Shown: positions 8,170-19,118, counted from the stretch's first letter. The stretch: DNA of 64,000 nt from Mycolicibacterium sp. P9-64 (GCF_008329605.1 NZ_NPKO01000010.1:62001-126000), one strand, 5' to 3'. A program made the numbers and translations. Notes: generated by a model from the sequence alone, not told the origin.

Positions 8170-9621
8170 ATGGATCGAGTCAGCAGAGTGGTGGCGGTTT
8201 TCAGCGCCATGTGCACGGGATTGCTCATCGCAGGATGCTCGACCGTCACCCAGGGGCAAGCGGTCTCCCCGCTGTACGACCCGTTCCGCGCGGGCGGTCT
8301 GCCTGCCGAGGACGGCCCCAGTGGCATCCGGGACAACGCTCCCCAACCGACCGGAGACGTGCAGGGCACCGACGGCAGTGACATCGACAAGTTGGCGCTG
8401 CTGGCCGTCAACGACGTCACCGACTTCTGGGAGAAGAACTACAGCCCGTCACTGAGCGGCACGTTCACCCCCATCGAGCGGCTGGTGTCCTACGACTCGA
8501 AGGATCCGTCCAGCCCCGCGGTGTGCGGGACGGAGACCTACCAGGAGCCCAACGCGTTCTACTGCCCGAGCCGCAAGATCATGGCGTGGGATCGGGACGT
8601 GATGGTCCCCACCGGGCAGCAGTTCTTCGGCGACGTCTCGATCGCCGCCCTGATGGCCCACGAGTACGGACATGCCGTGCAACACATGGCTGGCATCGTC
8701 GACGACTCAACCACCACCATCGTGAGCGAGCAGCAGGCCGACTGTTTCGCCGGGACCTACGTCCGCTGGGTCGCGGAGGGCCAGTCGCCACGGTTCTCGC
8801 TCAGCACCGGCGACGGTCTCAACCACGTGCTGGCGGCGGTGATCACCCTGCGAGATCCGATCCTGGGCCCGCAGGACACCGAGATGCTCGAGGCGGGCCA
8901 CGGCACGGCGCTTGACCGAGTCAGCGCCTTCCAGATGGGGTTCGTCTCCGGTGCAGCGGAATGCGCCAAGATCGACCTCGACGAGATCGAGCAACGACGC
9001 GGCGATCTGCCGATGGCGTTACCCCTCGACCAGACCGGCGACGTGCAGAGCGGCGAGGTGGCGATCGACAAGGACACCGTCGACACCCTCATGGAGGTGC
9101 TCGGCGAGGTATACAAGCCGACTGACGCGCCCAAGCTGTCCTACGACGCCGAGTCCTGCACGGACGCTCAGCCCAGTCCTCCGGTGTCCTACTGTCCCGA
9201 CACCAACACCATCTCCATCGATCTGCCGTCGCTGACGAAACTGGGCGAGGCCGCCGACGAGTCGAACTACGTCCTGCTGCAGGGGGACAACAGCGCGCTA
9301 TCGGTCGTGACGTCGCGCTACGCCCTTGCCATGCAGCACGAGAACGGCGACCCCGTCGACACCCCGGTGGCTGCCATGCGGACGGCGTGCCTGACCGGGG
9401 TGGCGCAGCGCGCCATGGCCGAGCCGATCGAGCTGCCAAGCGGTAAGGGCCTGACGCTGACGGCGGGGGACCTCGACGAGGCCGTGGCCGGGTTGTTGAC
9501 CAACGGCTTGGCCGGTAGCAATGCGGACGGTCAGACGGTGCCCGCCGGCTTCACCCGCATCGTGGCGTACCGCTCGGGGCTCAGTGGCGACCGCGACCTC
9601 TGCTACCAGCGCTTCAAGTAG
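8170..9621 (+). CDS. Secreted lipoprotein zinc metallopeptidase, LpqM-like
   Basis: 483 residues. The N-terminal lipoprotein signal ends in a lipobox with Cys23 (LLIAGC), so it is predicted to be exported and anchored to the outer face of the plasma membrane. The gluzincin motif HEYGH starts at His164 and is followed by EQQADCFAGTYVRW, which supplies the third ligand, the pattern of the neutral zinc metallopeptidase family. The size is close to mycobacterial LpqM, a metalloprotease lipoprotein reported to be needed for chromosomal DNA transfer in M. smegmatis. Orthology to LpqM is an inference. The gene stands alone. Confidence 0.8.
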   Translation: MDRVSRVVAVFSAMCTGLLIAGCSTVTQGQAVSPLYDPFRAGGLPAEDGPSGIRDNAPQPTGDVQGTDGSDIDKLALLAVNDVTDFWEKNYSPSLSGTFTPIERLVSYDSKDPSSPAVCGTETYQEPNAFYCPSRKIMAWDRDVMVPTGQQFFGDVSIAALMAHEYGHAVQHMAGIVDDSTTTIVSEQQADCFAGTYVRWVAEGQSPRFSLSTGDGLNHVLAAVITLRDPILGPQDTEMLEAGHGTALDRVSAFQMGFVSGAAECAKIDLDEIEQRRGDLPMALPLDQTGDVQSGEVAIDKDTVDTLMEVLGEVYKPTDAPKLSYDAESCTDAQPSPPVSYCPDTNTISIDLPSLTKLGEAADESNYVLLQGDNSALSVVTSRYALAMQHENGDPVDTPVAAMRTACLTGVAQRAMAEPIELPSGKGLTLTAGDLDEAVAGLLTNGLAGSNADGQTVPAGFTRIVAYRSGLSGDRDLCYQRFK

Positions 9622-9915
9622 CCCGGGTACTCCACTTCTCATTTCAGGTCGCGTTCACTTCGCGAACCCGAATGGAGCCCATATTGCTTGCCGGACAAGT
9701 GATCTACGTCGCTTATCGACGCTCCACGAACGGCGCTCACACACCATTGCTGCCAATCTCCGATCAGATCCTGCCAGCGGAATTAAGCCGCTGACCTCCG
9801 CGTTCTGAATATCTGTACGGCAGGTACGGAAATCCCGAACCGGCTGACATGGGTTCGAACCGCGGCCCACCAGGACGCGGGTCGACCCACCAAGAGAAGA
9901 AAGAAGCGCACGAAC
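9622..9915. other. Intergenic region, no gene seen
   Basis: 294 bp of mixed composition. It is more AT-rich than the genes beside it, and no frame with a ribosome-binding site and convincing protein is seen on either strand. It probably carries the promoter of the small secreted-peptide gene that follows. Confidence 0.4.
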
Positions 9916-10122
9916 ATGAAGAAGCTCGGATTCACCACCATCGTCGCCAGCGGCCTGATTGCAGGCGTGCTCGGCTTGGCGGCTCCTGCCGCCCAGGCTG
10001 TAGCTGGCCCGGTGTCGCCGACGACCATCTCCGCCGGCATCGACCACCACACGTGGCTCGACCAGATCGGCCCGTCCGTCAGCGTGCCGAGGGTCGACAC
10101 CAGCGTTCACCAGAGCCGCTGA
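9916..10122 (+). CDS. Small secreted protein (68 aa)
   Basis: The sequence starts MKKLGFTTIVASGLIAGVLGLAA and reaches a signal peptidase I-type site (APAAQA|VAG) near residue 28. This leaves a mature peptide of about 40 residues with the segment GIDHHTWLDQIGPSVSV. AGAGAAGAAAG-like purine-rich sequence precedes the ATG (near 9893-9905). A strong hairpin terminator follows 14 bp after the stop, so it is a monocistronic gene with its own terminator. No function is recognised. Confidence 0.7.
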   Translation: MKKLGFTTIVASGLIAGVLGLAAPAAQAVAGPVSPTTISAGIDHHTWLDQIGPSVSVPRVDTSVHQSR

Positions 10123-10136
10123 CCGAAGCAAGACCA

Positions 10137-10166
10137 AAGAGGGGCACCCCACGGGGTGCCCCTCTT
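10137..10166 (+). terminator. Strong terminator hairpin after the small secreted-protein gene
   Basis: AAGAGGGGCACCCC (10137-10150) pairs perfectly with 10153-10166 and is followed by CTTGATT. It lies 14 bp after the stop at 10122. The stem is longer than most intrinsic terminators in mycobacteria. Confidence 0.8.
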
Positions 10167-10413
10167 CTTGATTGGCCGCCTCCGCGTCAGTGAGCTGTCC
10201 CAGTTGTTGCGAGACCGCGTAGAGGCCCCATTCATCAGTTCTTCGCACCCACTTTCCTTGTAGCCAAGCAGCTTCCGTCGCACGACTGGGTTCAGACCCG
10301 TCGATGTGCGGAGCATCATCGTTTCCAGCGACACACCCGGGCTACCGGTGGTGAGGCACGCGGGACACCGAATGACGCTGCCTTGCGAGATCTTTGAGAA
10401 CTAAACTGGCTCG

Positions 10414-11346
10414 ATGCAGGTTCTCGACACGATTGCCACGGTTCTGCTGTTCATCGTGCTAATCGGGTGGGTGTGGTTGTCCATCTATGTCGGGGCCACG
10501 AGCGTCGCACTGAGCGACAGCGGCGCACCGGGAATCACCTCCGTCGGCGTGGTGCTCGCAGTCGTTGGGATACCGCTGTCGGTGATGGCCGCATACGTGA
10601 TTGCGGTGATTCGCACGTGGCAGGCCGACGGCTACACGTTCTACTACCCGCTTGCCGCGTTCGTCGTGGGAACTGCGTTGGCTGCCTTGGTGATGGGCGT
10701 AGCGATCGGAATCGTCCAACTCGGCCTTCGCCTCCACGGCACCGACGAGGAACGTCGCCGCGACGACGGTGGCGGGCAGGCACGCGACACGGGCGGCACG
10801 GCAGCACCGGTGATACCCCCAACGATGGAACCGGTCACGCCGACGCCTGCTCCGCCTCGGGTACTGGCCTTCGAGTCGATGCACGAATTGCGGGATGGGT
10901 CGCTCTGGGTCGAACTCGGCATCGAGCGAGAAACGGGTCGCCGCTATCTGAGAACCCCGATGCCGCAACGCAACGGGGAACGGGAGGAGTACTACGGCAT
11001 CGACCTCGGACGGTATGAGAGGTTCGCCGCCAATCCCACGGAGGCGCACGAGTTCGCCGCACAGTGTCGCCGCCAAGAGCACTCCGACCGATTGTTGTCC
11101 TGGCCCGGTGCGCCGGCGCCAAAGCCGATCACCGCCGATCGAGTGCGTCTGGCCAAGAAGCGCGCGACCTTGTTGACGGATCACCCCACCAACTCCATGG
11201 GTGTTCCGGTTGCGGGCGTTCCCGTCGGAACCGCGTTCGTCCGGATCCTTGGCAACACCGTCGATCCCGACGGCAATGTCCAAGTCCAGCTGCTGGGAGT
11301 CGACACTGCGGCCATCTCGATCGATGCCGGTCAGCTGGGACTGTAG
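10414..11346 (+). CDS. Hypothetical membrane protein, three N-terminal TM segments
   Basis: 310 residues. Hydrophobic segments lie near residues 5-27, 42-65 and 75-100. A charged, proline- and glycine-rich linker follows (EERRRDDGGG... PPTMEPVTPTPAPP), then a soluble domain (ELRDGSLWVELGIERETGRRYLRTPMPQ ... YYGIDLGRYERF). I do not recognise the family. It is monocistronic and converges on the allantoin operon. The 10167-10413 gap upstream shows no other gene. Confidence 0.6.
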   Translation: MQVLDTIATVLLFIVLIGWVWLSIYVGATSVALSDSGAPGITSVGVVLAVVGIPLSVMAAYVIAVIRTWQADGYTFYYPLAAFVVGTALAALVMGVAIGIVQLGLRLHGTDEERRRDDGGGQARDTGGTAAPVIPPTMEPVTPTPAPPRVLAFESMHELRDGSLWVELGIERETGRRYLRTPMPQRNGEREEYYGIDLGRYERFAANPTEAHEFAAQCRRQEHSDRLLSWPGAPAPKPITADRVRLAKKRATLLTDHPTNSMGVPVAGVPVGTAFVRILGNTVDPDGNVQVQLLGVDTAAISIDAGQLGL

Positions 11347-11423
11347 AACCGCGGTACTGGCTTCCGGCTCCACCCCTCGTTTCGCCGGCTCGACGATCGT
11401 CGGTCACGCCGCTGGGCGCGTCG

Positions 11424-12767
11424 TTAGTCCAACCCCCGACTGAGCAGCCGCCCTCGCGGAGCTTCGTCCAGATGCACCCGCTTGCCCGCCAGCCAGGTGC
11501 TGCGCACGACCCCCGCAAGGGGACGCTGGTCATAGGCCGAGACGGGGTTCTTGTGTTGGAGCTTCGCCACGTCGACGATGAACGCATCATCCGGTGCGAA
11601 GACGGCGAAGTCCGCCGCGTACCCAAGTGCGACGTGGCCCTTGGTGTTCATCCCGACCTGGCGGGCGGGGTTCTCCGCCATCCACCGCACGACGTCGATC
11701 AGGGTGTAGCCACGACGCTTCGCCTCCGACCACACCGCGGGCAGCGAGATCTGCAACGATGCGATGCCACCCCACGCGACACCGAAGTCACCGATGTCGA
11801 ACCGCTTCAGATCGACGGTGCACGGCGAGTGGTCGGTCACGATGCAGTCGATGACGCCGTCGACCAGCCCTTGCCAGAGCAGTTCTCGGTTGCCTGCCTC
11901 GCGGATGGGCGGGCAGCACTTGAATTGCGTTGCCCCTGCGGGGATTTCCTCAGAGACGAACGACAGGTAGTGCGGGCACGTTTCGACGGTGAGCTTGACG
12001 CCGTCCCTGCGTGCGGACTCGATCATGGGCAGGGCATCGGAGCTCGAGAGGTGCAGGATGTGCACCCGGCAACCGGTCCACCGCGCCAGTTCGATGACCT
12101 CGGCGATGGCGAGGTTCTCGGCGCCGCGCGGTCGCGACGACAGGAAGTCGGTGTAGTTGTCGCCCTTGGGAGAGGCCGCGCGGTCGATCGCGTGAGCATC
12201 CTCGGCGTGCACGATCATCAGCGCACCGAACGAGGCGATCTCCTTGAGCGCCAGTTCGAGACCGACAGGATCGAGCGGAGGGAACTCATCGACCCCGGAG
12301 TGCAGCAGGAAGCACTTGAAGCCGAATACTCCCGCGTCGTGCAGCCCGCGCAGATCCGCGACGTTGCCCGGGACCGCTCCACCCCAGAACCCGACGTCGA
12401 CGTACGCCTGGTCGGCCGCCACTGCCCGCTTGATGGCCAACGCCTCGACGTCGACGGTCGGCGGGATGCTGTTCAGTGGCATGTCGACGATCGTGGTGAC
12501 ACCGCCCGCGGCGGCGGCACGGGTCGCGCTGGCGAAGCCCTCCCACTCGGTTCGCCCCGGCTCGTTGACGTGGACGTGGGTGTCGACCAGACCAGGGATG
12601 AGGACTTCGTCGTCACCGAGCTCGACGACCTCGTCGGCATCGAGCTGGTGCTCGATCGGTTCGATGAGGACGATGCGGCCGTCCCGCACCCCGACGCAGC
12701 GCGCCACCTCACCCGCGGCCGTGATCACCCGCGGAGCGCGGAACAACAGGTCCAACTTCTCAGGCAT
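11424..12767 (-). CDS. allB: Allantoinase
   Basis: 447 residues of the cyclic amidohydrolase family. The metal site begins with PGLVDTHVHVNEPG. GFKCFLLHSG places the carboxylated lysine, and further His ligands lie in IVHAEDAHAI and VHILHLSS. The Asp is in DHSPCTVDLK, and PCT-rich spacing distinguishes it from dihydroorotase. It hydrolyses (S)-allantoin to allantoate. It is the last gene of a seven-gene minus-strand operon, and its start overlaps the allantoicase end by 8 bp. Confidence 0.92.
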   Translation of the reverse strand: MPEKLDLLFRAPRVITAAGEVARCVGVRDGRIVLIEPIEHQLDADEVVELGDDEVLIPGLVDTHVHVNEPGRTEWEGFASATRAAAAGGVTTIVDMPLNSIPPTVDVEALAIKRAVAADQAYVDVGFWGGAVPGNVADLRGLHDAGVFGFKCFLLHSGVDEFPPLDPVGLELALKEIASFGALMIVHAEDAHAIDRAASPKGDNYTDFLSSRPRGAENLAIAEVIELARWTGCRVHILHLSSSDALPMIESARRDGVKLTVETCPHYLSFVSEEIPAGATQFKCCPPIREAGNRELLWQGLVDGVIDCIVTDHSPCTVDLKRFDIGDFGVAWGGIASLQISLPAVWSEAKRRGYTLIDVVRWMAENPARQVGMNTKGHVALGYAADFAVFAPDDAFIVDVAKLQHKNPVSAYDQRPLAGVVRSTWLAGKRVHLDEAPRGRLLSRGLD

Positions 12768-13830
12768 CGGAGGCGCCCGGTGCCTGATCGCGGATCAACG
12801 CTTGGTGGCTCGACGGCAGTGCATCCCACCAGGTTTGACGAGCCTCCGCCAGCGCCTGGCTGTCGAGGTCCCCGAACAGCCGCAGGCGGGACAGTCCACC
12901 GTCGGGATAGACGTCGAGCCGCAAGTGCGTGGCGGAACCGGCGCCGTCGACGACGAAGCGGTGGCGGGTGTCGGGCTGCACCGCGACGCGGGGCAGCAGC
13001 TCGGCCCACGCGCCGTCGTCATTGATGTCGGCCGCTCGGGTGTCGATGGTGCTCAGTCGTGCCCATCCCGGGGCATTGCCGACGTAGTAGCCGGTATCGA
13101 TCTCGACGTATCGAGGGCGCCCGGCCGCGGCGAGAGCGAACACCGCGAAGTCGTTGCCGCCGCCGCGCCGCCGCGCGTTCTCCCAGCCTTCGCCCATGTT
13201 GCGGGCCCGGCCGGGAAGGATGATGTTCGCCGGTGAGGCGTAGAACGCGTCCGACGCCGCGACCAGTCGACCGCCATTCTCCGCAGCGAGCAGATCCAAT
13301 GTCCCGCCCAGGAACCGTGGGTCGAGCACCACTTCGCCGTGCACGCGCAGCCGCGCGACACCACCGTCGGGATAGATCGACAGACGCACGTGAGTCCACC
13401 GGTGCCGGTCGGCGACGGGGTAGGCGTTGGCGGTGTCCCCCGCCGCCGGGGACTTGTCGACGATGGAGTGCCAGTCGGCCTTCATCACCTCCTCGACGGA
13501 GGGATAGCCCTCGATCGACGCCGCCTCGACCGATACGAACGGCGGGTAGTTACCCTTGAAATAGGCTGTGTCGACGATGATTCCGTGGATGACGCCCGGC
13601 GTGCCGAGCCGCACGATGGCGTAGTCGTGACCGTCGTCGCGGCGACGACGGGTTTCCCAGCCGTCGTACACCTTTCCCTTGTGTCCGAACTCGCTGGGAT
13701 CGAACCGCGGAGCTTCTGGCCTGATGAGGTTCTCCCGCTCGGCGAACAACTCATCGTTCGCCGCGGACACACTGGCGCCGAGCGCACGCATCGCAAGGTC
13801 GGGCAACGCGGTGAAATCCTGCGTGGTCAT
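12760..13830 (-). CDS. alc: Allantoicase (allantoate amidinohydrolase)
   Basis: 356 residues made of the duplicated allantoicase domain. The first copy has GWETRRRRDDGHDYAIVRLGTPGVIHGIIVDTAYFKGNYPP, and the second repeats WENARRRGGGNDFAVFALAAAGRPRYVEIDTGYYVGNAPG. It splits allantoate into ureidoglycolate and urea. The ATG overlaps the glycerate kinase stop (ATGA at 13827-13830), so the two genes are translationally coupled. Its use, rather than allantoate amidohydrolase, means urea and not ammonia is released at this step. Confidence 0.92.
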   Translation of the reverse strand: MTTQDFTALPDLAMRALGASVSAANDELFAERENLIRPEAPRFDPSEFGHKGKVYDGWETRRRRDDGHDYAIVRLGTPGVIHGIIVDTAYFKGNYPPFVSVEAASIEGYPSVEEVMKADWHSIVDKSPAAGDTANAYPVADRHRWTHVRLSIYPDGGVARLRVHGEVVLDPRFLGGTLDLLAAENGGRLVAASDAFYASPANIILPGRARNMGEGWENARRRGGGNDFAVFALAAAGRPRYVEIDTGYYVGNAPGWARLSTIDTRAADINDDGAWAELLPRVAVQPDTRHRFVVDGAGSATHLRLDVYPDGGLSRLRLFGDLDSQALAEARQTWWDALPSSHQALIRDQAPGASDA

Positions 13831-14975
13831 GCTTCTTCTCCCATTCGCGCGGTGACGAAGTCGGTCGACGTTTCGGCGATGGTGCGGCCGATCCTGCGTA
13901 GTAGTTCGGCTGCATTCGCGATGGATTCGTGAATGTCGGGCTCCAGTTCTGCGAGCGTATACGTCATTCGGATTCCGGCACTGTGCAATTGACTGTCGCT
14001 GAGTGCGCGCCGACCCGCCACCGCGACGACATCCACGCCGGCCTGCCCAGCGGCCGCAGCGACCCCGACTGGCGCCTTGCCACGCAAACTCTGCACGTCG
14101 AGTGAGCCCTCACCGGTGACGACGAGGTCCGCCCCGACCAGCGTGTCCCGGAAGCCGATGAGGTCGAGGACGGTATCGATCCCCGACCGGATCGTCGCCC
14201 CGAGAACGGACACCGCACCGAACGCGGTTCCGCCTGCCGCGCCGGCTCCCGCGACGGCGCAGTCATCGCGGCCGGTCGCGGTGCCGACGAGTAGTGCCCA
14301 GCGCGTCATCGCGTCCTCCAACTCCACCAACTGCTCTGCTGACGCACCCTTTTGAGGTGCGTAGACAGCGGTGGTGCCGTTCGGGCCAAGTAGCGGGTTG
14401 TCGACGTCGCAGGCGACCTCGAAGTGCGCGTCGCGTGCCGCCGGGTGCAGACCGCTCAAGTCCACCCGCACCGCGGTGCGCAACCCTGCCCCGCCGGGTG
14501 CGACGTCGTTTCCTTCGGCATCGAGAATGCGGACGCCGAGTGCTTGGAGCATCCCCGCGCCGCCGTCGGTCGATGCGCTGCCGCCGACACCGATGACGAT
14601 CTCGCGAGCGCCGCCGTCCAATGCGTGTCCGATCACGGTGCCAAGCCCAAACGTGCTGGCACCCATCGGCTCCAGGCCAGCCGGGAGGGTAGCCAGCCCG
14701 ACCACCGACGCCAGCTCGACCACGGCTCTCGATCCCCGCCGAGCATACGCAGTCCGCACGGGTCGGCCCGTCGCTCCGGTGCCGTCGACCTCCACGAACG
14801 TCCAACCGGCGGCGACGGCGGCAGCTACCGTGCCGTCACCGCCGTCGGCTACCGGCGTGCACGTGACGCGCAAGGACGGGTTGCCTGCCAGGAGCCCTTC
14901 GGCGAGTGCCCGCGCAACTTCGGCCGCAGTCAGGGATCCCTTGAACTTGTCGGGTGCCAGCACCACGTGCGTCAC
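13827..14975 (-). CDS. Glycerate kinase
   Basis: 382 residues of the GarK/GlxK family. The N-terminus is HVVLAPDKFKGSLTAAEVARAL, followed by PVADGGDGTVAA, IGVGGSASTDGGAGMLQALG and GEGSLDVQSLRGKAPVGVA, all family signatures. It phosphorylates the glycerate made by the reductase next door, feeding 2-phosphoglycerate to glycolysis (2-phosphoglycerate is usual for this family, 3- cannot be excluded). GTG start. It lies 12 bp after gcl and is coupled to the allantoicase gene. Confidence 0.9.
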   Translation of the reverse strand: MTHVVLAPDKFKGSLTAAEVARALAEGLLAGNPSLRVTCTPVADGGDGTVAAAVAAGWTFVEVDGTGATGRPVRTAYARRGSRAVVELASVVGLATLPAGLEPMGASTFGLGTVIGHALDGGAREIVIGVGGSASTDGGAGMLQALGVRILDAEGNDVAPGGAGLRTAVRVDLSGLHPAARDAHFEVACDVDNPLLGPNGTTAVYAPQKGASAEQLVELEDAMTRWALLVGTATGRDDCAVAGAGAAGGTAFGAVSVLGATIRSGIDTVLDLIGFRDTLVGADLVVTGEGSLDVQSLRGKAPVGVAAAAGQAGVDVVAVAGRRALSDSQLHSAGIRMTYTLAELEPDIHESIANAAELLRRIGRTIAETSTDFVTARMGEEA

Positions 14976-14987
14976 GACGGGTGGTCC

Positions 14988-16793
<1,806 letters not shown>

Positions 16794-16829
16794 GTCGGTT
16801 CTCCGTCGTTGAAGGTTAGTTGAGTGAAT

Positions 16830-17714
16830 TCACTTCGGGGTGTTGCCCGAGAGCCGCTCGACTCCGCGCATCAGCGCTGAGTGGTCGAGCTTGCCGTCGC
16901 CATTGGCGAGCGCGGAGGCCATGAGTTGGGCGACGACGGCACCGAGGGGCGTCACCACGCCGGCTTCGCGTGCTGCGGCGGTGACGATGCCGAGATCCTT
17001 GTGGTGCAGTTCGATCCGGAAGCCGGGGTCAAAGGACCGATCCAACATCTTCTGGGCCTTCTGGTTCAGGACGGCCGAGCCGGCAAGCCCACCTCCGAGG
17101 ACCTCCACTGCGGCCTTGGTGTCGACGCCATAGGCCTCGAGGAAGGCGATCGCCTCGGCGAGCAGTTCGATGTTTCCCGCGACGATGAGCTGGTTGGCGG
17201 CCTTGACGGTCTGCCCGGACCCGCTGGGTCCCACGTGGACGACCGTCTTCCCGACGACGTCCAGGATCGGCTTCGCCGACTCGAAATCCGTTGCGGCCCC
17301 GCCGACCATGATCGACAGGGCGGCGTTGATGGCACCGGCTTCACCGCCGGACACCGGTGCGTCGATCAGTCTGAGTCCGCGCTCGGCCGCCTGGGCGGCC
17401 AGAGCGGTGGTGACGTCGGGCCGGATGCTGGAGAAGTCGATGATCAGTGCGCCCTCGGGCGCGTTGTCGAATACTCCGTTCTCCCCGGCGAGCACCGCCT
17501 GAACGTCTGGTGAATCCGGGACCATGACGGCGATGACGTCGGCACCCGCCACGGCCTTGGCGATGGAGTCGGCCGCGGTGCCGCCGGCTTCGACCAGCGC
17601 CGCCGTCCGCTGCGGCGTGCGGTTGTAGCCGACGACGTGGTGGCCGGCCTTGGCGAGGTGAACGGCCATGGGGCTACCCATGATTCCGAGTCCGATGAAT
17701 GCGATGGTGCTCAC
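16830..17714 (-). CDS. glxR: Tartronate semialdehyde reductase (2-hydroxy-3-oxopropionate reductase)
   Basis: 294 residues of the beta-hydroxyacid dehydrogenase family. The N-terminal Rossmann motif is FIGLGIMGSPMAVHLAKAGH. The substrate motif is DAPVSGGEAGA, and GSGQTVKAANQLI supplies the catalytic lysine. It reduces tartronate semialdehyde to glycerate with NAD(P)H. The frame is open 107 codons further upstream, but the GTG at 17714 follows an AGGAG 4-5 nt away and gives the normal family length. Confidence 0.93.
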   Translation of the reverse strand: MSTIAFIGLGIMGSPMAVHLAKAGHHVVGYNRTPQRTAALVEAGGTAADSIAKAVAGADVIAVMVPDSPDVQAVLAGENGVFDNAPEGALIIDFSSIRPDVTTALAAQAAERGLRLIDAPVSGGEAGAINAALSIMVGGAATDFESAKPILDVVGKTVVHVGPSGSGQTVKAANQLIVAGNIELLAEAIAFLEAYGVDTKAAVEVLGGGLAGSAVLNQKAQKMLDRSFDPGFRIELHHKDLGIVTAAAREAGVVTPLGAVVAQLMASALANGDGKLDHSALMRGVERLSGNTPK

Positions 17715-17748
17715 GAGTCTCCTCGATTCCGTCAGGGGTTTGTTGTCG

Positions 17749-18570
17749 TCAGCGGTCGGCGGGCGACGTGCGCTGGTCGCGCGGCAACCAGTCGAACGGG
17801 TCGTCGCGGGTCGCCTTGTATTCGAGCCCGACGAAGCCGCGGTACCCGTGCCCGGCGATCTGGTTGAGATACCCAGGGATGTCGAGCGTTCCGGTGCCGG
17901 GTTCGCCGCGCCCCGGTGCGTCGGCGATCTGGACGTGACCGATGCGGTCGGCGTACGCCTCGATGGCGGCGCCGACGTCGTCCCCGTTGACCGAGAGGTG
18001 GTAGAGGTCGGCGAGCAACCTAAGCGAGTCCACACCGGAGTCGGCCTTGACCCGGTCGATGACTGCCGCCGCGTCGGAGGCCAGCTTCAGGGGGTAGGCC
18101 GGCGTACCGCTGACCGGTTCGATCAGCACGACCGCACCGATCCGGTCGGCCGCCTTCCCTGCCAGCGCCAGGTTCTCGGCAGCGATGTCGTCTTGCTTCT
18201 CGGGCGCCACGCCGTCGATCCGATTGCCGTAGAGGGCGTTGAATGCCTTGGTGCCCAGTCGTTCTCCGATTCCGACGACGACCTCGATGTTGTCGCGGAA
18301 AGTGGATGCGTGCGCGGGATCGGACAGCAACCCGCGGTCACCGACAGGCATGTCGCCTGCCGCGAAGTTCAGCCCGGTCAATTGCACGCCGGCATCTGCG
18401 ACGGCACGAACGAATTCGTCGACCTCGTGGTCCCCGGGTACCGGGGTGGCGAAGGGCCACCAGAATTCGACGGCGCTGAAGCCGGCGTCCCGTGCTGCCT
18501 GCGGTCGCTGCAGCAGCGGGATGTCGGTCAGCAGGATCGAGCAGTTGACGGTGTAGGCAAAGGTAGGCAT
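17749..18570 (-). CDS. hyi: Hydroxypyruvate isomerase
   Basis: 273 residues of the AP endonuclease/xylose isomerase-like TIM-barrel family. The start is MPTFAYTVNCSILLTDIPLLQRP. AGFSAVEFWWPFATP, VVLIEPVSGTPAYPL, LADLYHLSVNGDD and GHVQIADAPGRGEPGTG carry the metal-binding Glu, Asp and His residues. It interconverts hydroxypyruvate and tartronate semialdehyde. The start is set at 18570 because the upstream extension is arginine-rich out-of-family sequence. Confidence 0.92.
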   Translation of the reverse strand: MPTFAYTVNCSILLTDIPLLQRPQAARDAGFSAVEFWWPFATPVPGDHEVDEFVRAVADAGVQLTGLNFAAGDMPVGDRGLLSDPAHASTFRDNIEVVVGIGERLGTKAFNALYGNRIDGVAPEKQDDIAAENLALAGKAADRIGAVVLIEPVSGTPAYPLKLASDAAAVIDRVKADSGVDSLRLLADLYHLSVNGDDVGAAIEAYADRIGHVQIADAPGRGEPGTGTLDIPGYLNQIAGHGYRGFVGLEYKATRDDPFDWLPRDQRTSPADR

Positions 18571-18596
18571 CTGTTGTTCTTTCGCGTGTGGTTCGG

Positions 18597-19004
18597 TCAG
18601 GAGTCGGTGGTGCCGTCGGGGTCGGGCAGTCCTCGATAACGGCGCCATCCGCCGTGTTCGGTGATGTCGGTGAGTTCGGCGGCCTTGGTCTCCACCAGTC
18701 CCGGGCGCAGCCCGACCGCGAGGACCGAACGTCCGTCCTCGAGGGCGATCACGGTGAGCTCGAGCTCCTCGGGTTCGTCGGGCAGGAAGTCGGTACGGAT
18801 GTCCTCGATCGGGACGTCGTAGAGCTCGCCCTGGATCGAATTGCCGCCGGACTCGGTCAGGAGCAGCGCGGGGAACTCGTCCCGCACGGAGTAGAACCGG
18901 TAGATCGGGGCGGTCCGGACGGCGCCGAGGAAGGTGTGCGCGGACACGTTGTGGTGCAGGTTCCCACCGCGCATCGCGCCCCCGTTGCAGAAGAGCTCAG
19001 CCAT
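18597..19004 (-). CDS. Stand-alone allophanate-hydrolase C-terminal-like (AH_C) protein
   Basis: 135 residues, first gene of the allantoin operon. MAELFCNGGAMRGGNLHHNV..FLGAVRTAPIYRFYSVRDEFPALL...GELYDVP resembles the gamma-glutamylcyclotransferase-like domain at the C-terminus of allophanate hydrolase (AtzF), here without the amidase domain. AAGGAG lies 8 nt before the ATG at 19004. Annotation pipelines usually call such proteins allophanate hydrolase-related. Its place ahead of hyi-glxR-gcl suggests a role in ureidoglycolate or urea handling, but the reaction is unproven. Confidence 0.7.
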   Translation of the reverse strand: MAELFCNGGAMRGGNLHHNVSAHTFLGAVRTAPIYRFYSVRDEFPALLLTESGGNSIQGELYDVPIEDIRTDFLPDEPEELELTVIALEDGRSVLAVGLRPGLVETKAAELTDITEHGGWRRYRGLPDPDGTTDS

Positions 19005-19099
19005 TTGTCCGCTCCTTGTCCTGTTGTTGCGGTCCTGTTGTTGCGATGCCGTCAGGTGACAGACCATCCAGTGTCCGTGGCCGTCTTGGTGGCCGTCAT

Positions 19100-19118
19100 A
19101 ATTTCGCGATACGAAAAC
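19100..19118. promoter_or_regulatory. IclR-type operator, site 1 (allantoin operon)
   Basis: AATTTCG-CGATA-CGAAAAC, a 5-bp-arm inverted repeat TTTCG-N5-CGAAA (19102-19116), about 96 bp upstream of the minus-strand operon start at 19004. The same repeat recurs at 19370-19384. It is probably the binding site of the IclR regulator at 21862. Confidence 0.6.

Noticed and set aside
16823..16834. Perfect 12-bp palindrome AGTGAATTCACT at the glxR/gcl junction
   Set aside because: It includes the glxR stop codon, is not repeated elsewhere in the window, and is probably chance.
17715..18035. 107-codon N-terminal extension of the tartronate semialdehyde reductase frame
   Set aside because: It is Arg- and Ser-rich shadow of hyi, and the GTG at 17714 has a ribosome-binding site.
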